Shown: piece by piece, positions 55,602-64,000 of the stretch
Numbering within the stretch: position 1 is the first letter of the stretch
Layout: each line of letters begins with the position of its first letter
Assembly: GCA_037892935.1 (NCBI GenBank)
Contig: JAYXKI010000019.1
Span: 1-64,000 of the forward strand
Source: Phlebopus portentosus
Taxonomy: Eukaryota > Basidiomycota > Agaricomycetes > Boletales > Boletinellaceae
DNA length: 64,000 nucleotides
Direction of reading: 5' to 3'
Notes under the pieces: generated by a model
What the model was told of the DNA's origin: nothing
What the model saw: only the letters and a program-made list of their open reading frames with translations
Database searches by the model: none
Translations under genes and position numbers: made by a program

Positions 55602-58600
55602 ATGGCGCCTTTTTCGAAACCCGAGACGGTCCTCAAGCAAGCTGAGGGACTCGTCTCGGTCGGGCAGTCTCACGCTGCCCTACAATCTTTAACGGAGATG
55701 TTCTCCTCGAAACGCTTCCGTTCTACACCCTTAACCTCACTCGAACCCATAATGTTGCGCTTCGTCGAGCTCTGCGTTGATATGCGTAAGGGACGTACGG
55801 CCAAGGAGGGTCTGATGCAGTATAAGAATATCGCGCAGAATACGAGTGTTGCGTCAATTGAAACTGTTATCAAAAGGTTTGTTGCGCTTGCGGATGCAAA
55901 GGTCCAGGAGGCTCAAGAGAAGGCTGAGAAAGCTGTTGCGCTCGTGGATGTGGATGATCTAGAGGCGAGTGAGACACCAGAGAGCATCCTACTGGGGGCA
56001 GTTTCTGGAGATCAAAATAAGGACCGTACGGATCGGGCGCTCGTCACGCCCTGGCTCAAGTTCCTTTGGGAGAGCTATCGTACGGCACTCGAGACACTGA
56101 AGAATAACGCGAGATTAGAGGGGATCTATCAGGTAAAATATACCTTCTGAGTGACCACGCCAGGTTTCCCTGATGATTTTTTGTGATATAGCAAATCGCT
56201 CAACAAGCCTTTAAGTTCTGCTTGAAACACCAGCGCAAGGTCGAGTTTAGGCGCCTATGCGAAACCCTTCGTCTGCATCTTGCAAACGTCGCTAAGTACT
56301 CGCATCAGCCACATTCTATCAATCTCGGGGATGCGGATACCCTGCAGCACCATCTCGACACGCGCTTCGCACAGCTGAACACCTCTGTCGAGCTGGAACT
56401 GTGGCAAGAAGCTTTCCGCTCAGTCGAGGACATCCACAACCTCCTCAACATGGCTAAAAAGGCCCCCAAGCCGGCGATGATGGCTAATTACTATGAAAAG
56501 CTGACGAGGATATTTTTGACGAGTGGTAATGCCATGTTCCACGCTGCTGCTTGGGCAAGGTATTATGGAGTTGTGAGAGCTGTGGGTGGCAAGAGTGAAG
56601 ATGAGCTGAGCAGACTGGCGGGACAGGTGCTGATCAGTGCGCTCGCTGTTCCTGTTGGACATGCCTCTGAGGAAGATGAGGCCAGGGGCAGGACAGCGCG
56701 TCTTACAGCCCTCCTGGGATTGACGAAAACGCCGACGCGTACTGGTTTGTTGAAAGAAGCGGTAAGTATTTCTTCAAATGACACTCCCTTTCGTTCTGAC
56801 TCGATGCTTTTTGCAGTTGTCCCGTAACGTCCTCAAGCTCGCTCCACAAGTCGTCAAAGACCTCTACGAGATTCTCGAAGTGACCTTCGATCCTCTCTCT
56901 CTTTGCTCCGACGTCGTCCCACTTCTTAAAGCGCTGTCTTCCGATGCATCATACGCGCCGTATCTACCCCTTCTTCAACGTGCCTTGCTGTCCCGCTTGC
57001 TCGCACAGCTTGCGCAGGTTTACTCGACAATGGAGATCTCGCAGTTACTGAAGCTGGTCGAGCCCTTACAGGGAAGCTTTGAGGGGGCATACGAACCAAA
57101 CCAGGTTGAAGCGTTCTTGATCGGTTGTGCAAGGAACGGAGACCTACGCATCAGACTTGACCATGCAGAAGGAACATTGACCTTCATTGATGAAGCGTTT
57201 GGCCTGGGTGCGACGTCTGGAACGGGATTGGACAAGAGTATCCAACCGTCAGCACACGATCTTGTACGTACGCGTGTGAGCAGTGTCGCGACATGCCTCT
57301 ACAATGCTCTCCTCGCAATCTCGCCGCCCTCACCAGAGCAATCCGCGGCTGAAAGCCAAGAAAGCCTTGCTCAACTGGTCGCCGCAGCCAACACCGAGCG
57401 CAAAGCTTTGCAAGTCCGCCGTGCCATTGTTGCACGGCGCAGAGAACTCATATCTGAATTATCTGTGCGTAAGGAAAAGGAGGAAGCTAGTAGACGTGCG
57501 GAAGCGAGTAGGAGGGAGAAGGATGAGGCTGCTAGGAGAGCGCTTGAGGATATGAGGAAGAAGCAGGAGGAGATGCTTAGACGTAACAAAGAGAACTTCG
57601 ATAAGGAGGAAGCTAGAAAGCTTGCTCAAGAGTTAAAGGAGAAGAATATTCTCAAGGTTGATGTGGACGTAAGTCATTACGATTGTCCGGTCAATTTTTT
57701 ACAGTCAGATTGTTGACTCCTCTTCTTTGTCTTTTTCACAGGAACTGGGCGAGCTGAATAGGGATAACCTCGTCCGTCTCCAAGTACAGCAAATTGAAAA
57801 GGAAAAGAAAGACCAGAGCGAGCGCTTGCGCATTATCGCCAAGCGTCTTGACCATCTCGAACGTGCTTTCAGAAAGGAAGAACGTCCCTTACTTGCGAAA
57901 GATTACGAGCAACAACAGATTGACGATCGTAAAGCCTTCGAAGAGGCTCAGAAATCTCGCCTCGAGGCTGCGCGTCTGGCTCATCAGCAAGATATCGATA
58001 CAAGGAGGAGGTTGAGTAGGATGATGGACGATTATAAGAGCCGAAAGGATGTATATATTGCGAAACGCGGCGAGGAGTTCGCAAAGAAGAGGACGGAAGC
58101 GACGAGGAAGATTCAAGAAGAGAAGGAAAAGAGACGGCAAGCAGCTCTTAAGGCACGTGAGGAGGAGAGAAAGAGGGAGGAGGAAGAAGGAAGAATACTC
58201 CGCGAAAAGGAAGAGGAGGAGAAGAGGCTTGAAGAAGGTTTGTATCTCGTCCTTTCCCTTCTAATATTGTTAACCATTTTTTTCCCCTCTTACAGAACAC
58301 CTCGCTGAAGAAACACGCCGTGCCGAAGAAGAAGCAGCCGCAAAGGCTGAAGAAGAACGGCTCAAACGTGAAGAAGAAGAGCGTAAGGCCGAGCTACGCA
58401 GACAGCGCGAAGAGGAAAGACGCGCAGCGGAAGAAAAGGCGCGACTCCAGAGACAAAGGGAGGAAGAAGCGGAAGCAAAATTACGTGCGAGACGCGCTGC
58501 TGGTGCGACACCTCTTGCTGGAGCTGCTGCTACTGGTGCGAGAGGAGAGTCACCCGCGGGAGCTTGGCGTCGGTCTACACCTGTGCAACCACCGTCGCGT

Positions 58601-58930
58601 CAAGCTGCAGCAACACCTCCCGAAGCTCAAACTCCTGCTGCCGGTGCTGTACCGAAATACGTTCCGGGAACGCTTCGTGGACGGGGCGGCACGCCGGGTG
58701 GAGGATGGCGCGAGCGCGAAAAAGCTAGGCAAGGGACTGCTTCTGGTGGTGGCGCTGCGACGGGAACAAGGACACCGGAAAGACCTGCAAGCCCTGCTGT
58801 GGCTGCCAAAGATCTAAATGAGAAGAAAGACGAGGAAGGCTTCCAGACCGTGCACAAAGCTTGGCGCCCTTCCAGGGGTAGAGGTGGGGACGCACATACT
58901 CCAGCTAGGGCGGGTAGTGGCAGATGGTAA
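55602..58930 (+). CDS. TIF32: Translation initiation factor eIF3 subunit a
   Basis: It starts [20 protein letters not shown]. Exons end at CTATCAG/gtaaaa (56132), AAAGAAGCG/gtaagt (56762), GTGGAC/gtaagt and GAAGAAG/gtttgt; the last exon begins after about 58296. N-terminal blocks are the eIF3a helical repeats ([56 protein letters not shown]). A PCI/winged-helix region follows ([34 protein letters not shown]). The second half is a long charged Glu/Arg/Lys helix ([20 protein letters not shown]) and the C terminus is a Gly/Arg-rich tail ending RAGSGRW. eIF3a is the main scaffold of the eIF3 complex that recruits mRNA to the 40S subunit. Complete within the window. Confidence 0.93.
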
Positions 58931-59454
58931 ACGCGTCTGACCTTGTATTTACCATGCCCCTCTTACATACGATGTATGCATGCGTACCCTGCTTTGATTT
59001 CCGCTTCGATTTGCAACTACGTCCTTTGTTTGAATTCTCAGAGACTCGCTTTCATGTTACTGCTTTATGTGGCGAGCATGCATGTCCTATCATAGCATCC
59101 ATCTATCTATTTGCATTTCCGCATTCGACAGCATGTGCGTACTATCTGTCTAGAGTTTGCAACGAGTACTGTATGTAGGTCGACAGCTGGGTATGTTTAT
59201 GTACGAATGTATGTACTACGGCATTTAAATACTTAATTAATTCCACAAGTCCCTTGTAACAGCAAAGACGACGGGGTAGGGCAGGAAAGAGAACAGTGGG
59301 AAGAGAGAAGAGGAAAAGGGTAGGAGACAGGGAGACTTCAAAGAACGAATAAAGGAAAGAGTCCAGCACGGAAAGTAATAAAGATAGACATGATCATGGA
59401 AAAAGAGTAAAATTGACAACGTAAAGAACGTGAACTAGAAGAAGTGTTCGCGAG
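58931..59454. other. Convergent spacer TIF32-CCH1
   Basis: 3'-3' spacer. Bases 59260-59440 are purine-rich on the plus strand. No gene is seen. Confidence 0.45.
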
Positions 59455-62400
59455 TTAGCGATGAGTGTCTGAATCTTCGGCTGCTTCAATCATCATTTCT
59501 ATGCGAATATGTTAGTGTATTGAGGTAGGATATAAGACCAGCATAATGATACTGACCTCCCCACATGGAGTTCTGCATTGAAGAGAGGACGTGCTGAGGA
59601 TCTTCCTCTTCGTGCGAATCACGATTGGGAGTGGAGTCGATTCTGTAGAGAAGAATGAAAACGAAAAGAATATCAATGGCCGACCAAGACAGTAGTAATA
59701 CTGAAACGCACGAATATTGGTATCCTAGGTCTGCAGAAAGCATGCTCATGTCGCTCACGCGCCTATTCCTTTGCAGTCCGCGTCCGCGTTTCGAAGGCGA
59801 GTCGAGCGTGATAGATAGGTCAGGCGAGTGATATGGAGAAGGTAAGGATGGAGAGGGTGAGGATGGTTCATTGAAGAATCCCATTGAGTCCCGATTCGCT
59901 AATGTAATATCGCGGGTAGAGATAGGCGGCGTGGAAGGCATGTCTTCAACGATAATGGCCGGAATATCTAGAAAGCAAGGCTCGGCTGCATTCGTGAATG
60001 GCTATGTTAGGTTTTCCCGTACCTTGCTCAAACATTTGTTGCCGTCGCTTCTCTTCCATCATTGCACGGAACTGTCGTCGGTAGTAGATTGTCTTCAGCA
60101 GTGACCGTACACGATCGAGGTTGACCAGGTCATTGACGAATTTATTGATCTCCGTCCGCGTAACTAGCTCCTTCAGACTTAGAGGACCGGTAAGCAGGTG
60201 TACAACTCGGAAATGCCAGACGATCTTATCCCTACCTTAAAGCCTCCCGATCGTCAATGAGTTTGTGATGAGCCAACATAAGCAACATATTCGTGAAGGA
60301 TATCCCTTTTCCCGGTTCTTGAGAGATCATGGCTTCGTTATACATCCTTGCGTATAATGTCCTTCGCTTCCGGATTCTGGCATTGTCGATTTCATCCAGG
60401 ACCTTGTTCAGTTTATACAGGTCTACACCTTCTACGACAGTATTGCGACCCGTCCATGAACGAGCATCGTCATTACCAGCTTGTGCCATCGCGAGCAAGT
60501 TCGTAACGCTGAATTCTGGAGGATAAATGCGGACTTCAAAGACGCCGCTCAATTTCTAAATAGGGATCAGATGAAGCTCTTATAATGGTCGCACTTTAAT
60601 CGACATACGCCAAGGAATGGAACGAGGTTTCCTTTCTCCAGGTACCCAGTACGCGGATTTGCAAACTCGGCCCAGACCTTCTTGAAAGCACGCATTTCCT
60701 CGCGGGTAATTGCTTTGGTTCCTCCTACGAGTTGGAACACATACGAAAAGCTCTCGACGACAACACCTGCTTTGAAATCAGTTTTTAAGCAGAGACACGA
60801 CCAAAATGCCGCTTACCAGTAAACATGTTGACGAAGATGTACTAAATCGGATGGATTAAAAATGCCCTATGAAGCGTCAAGATGACTTACCATGCTAAGA
60901 ATATTCCAGGCGATGAACAGCGTAAATGCCCATCCTGTGCTGCCGCAGTCTGTCAAAGGCTCTTCTTCTGTAGGCGGTGTACACTGGGGATAACCCAGGG
61001 CACTGAGTCACGAGGTCAGCAATACCAGAGGAAACATGCGCCAAACCACCCACTAATCGTGCATATATTGATTCCAAGCTTCTCCTGTGCTCATGAACGT
61101 GAGCATTACGAGAGCAGAGCCTAGCGATTCGTAATTCTGGTTGCGCGTCTCCGCCGAACCCCATTTAGTGAGACTAAACACCTCTACAAACAAGATTCCA
61201 AAGAAAAGGAACAGGATGAACCAAAGAGCCAACAGGCTCAGAATTATGGGAAGACTCGCTCTGTGAAAATTGTTAACAACAGTTGGTGATGGAAAATAAC
61301 GTCACAACCCACACTGCTGTCTTGAATAGTTGATTAAGACTGTTTGTCCTCTGAACAAGCTTGAATGCAATGCTAACGAGGAAAAGCTTCTGTAATTGCT
61401 CAAGCAGAAAGCTCTCAGAACCTAGCCGATCAATGACTGAGGTCACCAGTGCACCAGTGGCTACAATAACATCAAATATGTTCCAACCATTGGCCTTGAA
61501 ACTACGGAAACCCAGCCCGAACCAGCGCACAACTATGTCTACGACGTAGATGATCGTCATAGTCAAAAACCATGTATCTGGTAGCACATTAGTAGTCAAA
61601 TTCACAAGTAATCACGTTAACTCACTTCGTACTATATCAGCACCCTCCGCGCTTGAAACTGTCTGGGACCTTCATTTGACTGTTAGATAATGGTATGTGA
61701 AAATGTTGGGGGAAAGGCTACGCACATGAGAGCAAGAATGTGGATAATGAAAAGGAATGTCATTGTACGTGACCACCATCCGTGTTTATGAACCGCTCTA
61801 TCGTAACACCATGCTCTGAACATCGACTTTGGTCTCACTTTCGGTCGCTTTGATGGTCTTTGACGCTTGATCAATTTTTGCAGATCGACCCATTCGCGTT
61901 GCTGTTTGGTCAACAGAGCAAGCCCGGCCTTTGACGAAAAGTTACCGATGATAATACTATACGAAAATCAGAGAAATGAAAATTGAATGATTGAGATAAA
62001 GCATACCTAATAAAGAGCGTTAGGACAACGACGGCACCAAGCTGGATGTAAATCATGAAAAAAAGGGAGTTCACTTCCGCAGAATTCGTCTGCGGCTGCA
62101 GAGTTGGCCCCAGAGCGCTTGTTGCAACGTTCATAGCATCTATCCAGCCTTCGAGAGAGACGATCTCGAATAAAATGAGGAGGGATGAACGGAAGTTGTC
62201 GAATGAAAACGTCGTTGACGGAGCAGGATTATCCCAGGACCGTGGTGCAAGGAAGGGGAAATCACCGTCATCTCCTATGACGGAGTTACTGAACTCATTG
62301 ACACAATCGCCAACTCCCGAAGAATTCGAATCATTACATTCGTTGAGCAGACCATTGAAAATGTTCAATCCCCATACCGCAAATGGAATCATGTACAAAA

Positions 62401-64000
62401 TGGCGAGCAAGGCTGCATCCAGAATACGTATTGCGCCGGATATGATTAGCGATTGGAATGTCGAACGCATCTTCTCAATAAGCGTTATCAAACGCAAAGC
62501 TCGTAGAGCTTTCAGCGAGCGCGTGAATCGACTGAGCCCGCCAACGAAGATCAATCCAGTTGTGACATTCACTATGAGCCCGACGAGGATGATGAGATCC
62601 AGCACGTTCCATATACTCCTAATATATGCGTTCGGGGTGAAAGCGAACCCGTCTGCCACGAGCTTAATCAGAAACTCGGTGAAAAGCAGGAGGCTAAAAG
62701 TCGTCTCTGCGATGTCAAACCAGGAGCCTCTTATCTTTCCATGCTCGTTATAGAAATTCTGACGATTGACTGGAGTGGCGATAGCCTCAACGATTATACC
62801 ACCAATAACAGTAAGCAGAAGGAGCAGCTGGAAAAGAGCGTGGGCCACAGGCGAATGTGGAAGACCAAATATGCGATCTCCATTAGCGGGTTGAATGAGA
62901 CGTTGACAGAATTGACGGAGCTTGTTCTTCTGTGAGAAAATCCAGAAGGTCTTATCATAGGAAGGATGTGCTCGAATGAAGTCAGCCTTCTGGGCACGGC
63001 GTTCGTAAAGAACATCGTTTATGTCTTGGGCATCCTGAGCATCGGCGTTGATTGAAGCCAGTATCTCACTGTTGTTCCCCTCAGTGAGCTGCTTCAGATT
63101 TTCTCAGTGACGACTTACAGATGGCGTTCAAGTTCTTCATGGTTAGGGTCTTGTGGTCCGACCGAATCCCTTCGCGGGGCTCGAAGATTCGCGAGAGGAA
63201 CGTCGTTGGATCTGCTGTCACCGGCGAAGAGACGTTGAAGCGCACTGATGGACCTGCTTGCATAATGTCCTTTCAGTAAGCTTTTTCCCCTTTTCAGCTG
63301 AAATAATCTCTATCGTCAGCCTCGCTCTTGGATAGTGAAGGTCTATACTCACACTTCTCGTCGAGAAATCAGGGTTAAAAGAGCTATCCTGAATGACTGC
63401 CTTCTGCATGGGAAGGATAAGATTAGAAGGCAGGTTTTCCACAGCGATCGACCTCGGGTTCGCCTTGAACCAGCGATACGGGTTCAGTCGACGAAGCCAT
63501 GCAGGCGTAGCTTGCACGGGTTGTTGTGTAGCATAATAGTCCGTGGCTTGCTTGCCTCTCTTTAGCTCTTCAGCAACATCGAAATTCTCATTAATCACAG
63601 CAATAAAAAGCTGCAAGAGGATGACTGAAGAAAACATGTCAGAAAGTTTCACCTGAGGACGAGGGTAATGTAAAACACACAATTTGCAAAAAGAAACCAC
63701 AGTGAGATAAAGATCGCAATGAGCACCGTCTGGCCCAAAGGCTTTTCCGCGACAGCAGAATCGAAAAGAATGTCTGTCCAGTTCTCTGACGAGAAAACCT
63801 AACAATGGGATGCATGAGTACACTAAGTCTTACGGATCGATGTGGTACAACTTGCCTGATACATTGCGAGAAACGAGTTGTAAACTTCTTTAAAATTCAT
63901 GTTCACAGCTCCAGGTAAATCACCACGCAGCAATTGCACAGCAACGAGCGCCCCAATATAGTTGGCGAGGATAAGGAATAGAGTCATGTTGATAAGACCA
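59455..64000 (-). CDS. CCH1: Voltage-gated calcium channel alpha-1 subunit, C-terminal half (partial)
   Basis: The 5' part runs off the right edge; the stop is TAA at 59455. Seen from N to C: the end of domain II ([20 protein letters not shown]) and a long cytoplasmic linker; domain III with S1 ([20 protein letters not shown]), an S4 with Arg/Lys every third residue ([20 protein letters not shown]) and pore SLEGWIDAM; then domain IV with S2-S3 ([20 protein letters not shown]), a weakly charged S4 ([19 protein letters not shown]) and pore [14 protein letters not shown], followed by S6 and a C-terminal region ([20 protein letters not shown]). CCH1 is the plasma-membrane channel of the fungal high-affinity Ca uptake system with MID1. 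Many short introns; only the reading of conserved blocks was used. Confidence 0.9.

Noticed and set aside
62055..62753. 232-codon plus-strand frame within CCH1
   Set aside because: Antisense shadow of the CCH1 domain III exon, which has clear membrane segments and pore motif on the minus strand.

Overview
This is a 64 kb piece of a filamentous basidiomycete (mushroom-type, Agaricomycetes) nuclear chromosome. The evidence is dense short GT-AG introns (mostly 50-75 nt), a full set of fungal housekeeping genes (exosome RRP42, 20S proteasome beta7/PRE4, eIF3a/TIF32, calcium channel CCH1, acireductone dioxygenase ADI1), phi-class GSTs, a CYP63-like P450 and several fungal wall-active glycosidases. 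Genes lie on both strands without operons. The species cannot be named from the window.

Layout. 0.9-6.7 kb: a GPI-anchor-like GH16 beta-glucanase and a convergent secreted Ser/Thr-rich protein, followed by a tandem duplicate of the block in which the GH16 has decayed to a fragment while the Ser/Thr-rich gene is intact. 6.8-14.8 kb: HDHD2-like phosphatase, a class II (SIRT4-like) sirtuin, an M24B Xaa-Pro aminopeptidase, RRP42 and a C45 acyltransferase-like hydrolase. 14.8-18.7 kb: no gene I can support. 18.7-22.9 kb: a large disordered protein. 23.9-28.0 kb: two intact phi-class GSTs and a third that is broken by an insertion carrying an inverted piece of yet another GST. 28.4-33.8 kb: a Cys-rich orphan, PRE4 and a P450. 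33.8-38.0 kb: gene-poor, with three different short inverted-repeat transposons. 38.0-41.7 kb: two tandem GH5 glucanases. 42.4-47.4 kb: a long-inverted-repeat element, an orphan coiled-coil ORF, a phosphoinositide phospholipase C and a CACTA-type MITE. 47.6-52 kb: ADI1 and a decayed WD40 gene, followed by a second partial copy of the ADI1 3' end. 52-64 kb: a DENND11/LCHN-like protein, an intron-containing tRNA-Ala(UGC), TIF32, and the C-terminal half of CCH1, which runs off the right edge.

Functional themes are housekeeping (RNA decay, protein turnover, translation, methionine salvage), calcium/phosphoinositide signalling (CCH1 and PLC, about 13 kb apart), beta-1,3-glucan/wall remodelling (GH16, two GH5, Ser/Thr-rich secreted proteins) and detoxification (GSTs, P450). 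The most interesting structure is local genome dynamics: tandem duplication followed by decay of one partner at three separate loci, at least five unrelated inverted-repeat elements, and several micro-exons of 7-12 nt whose omission would break otherwise intact genes.
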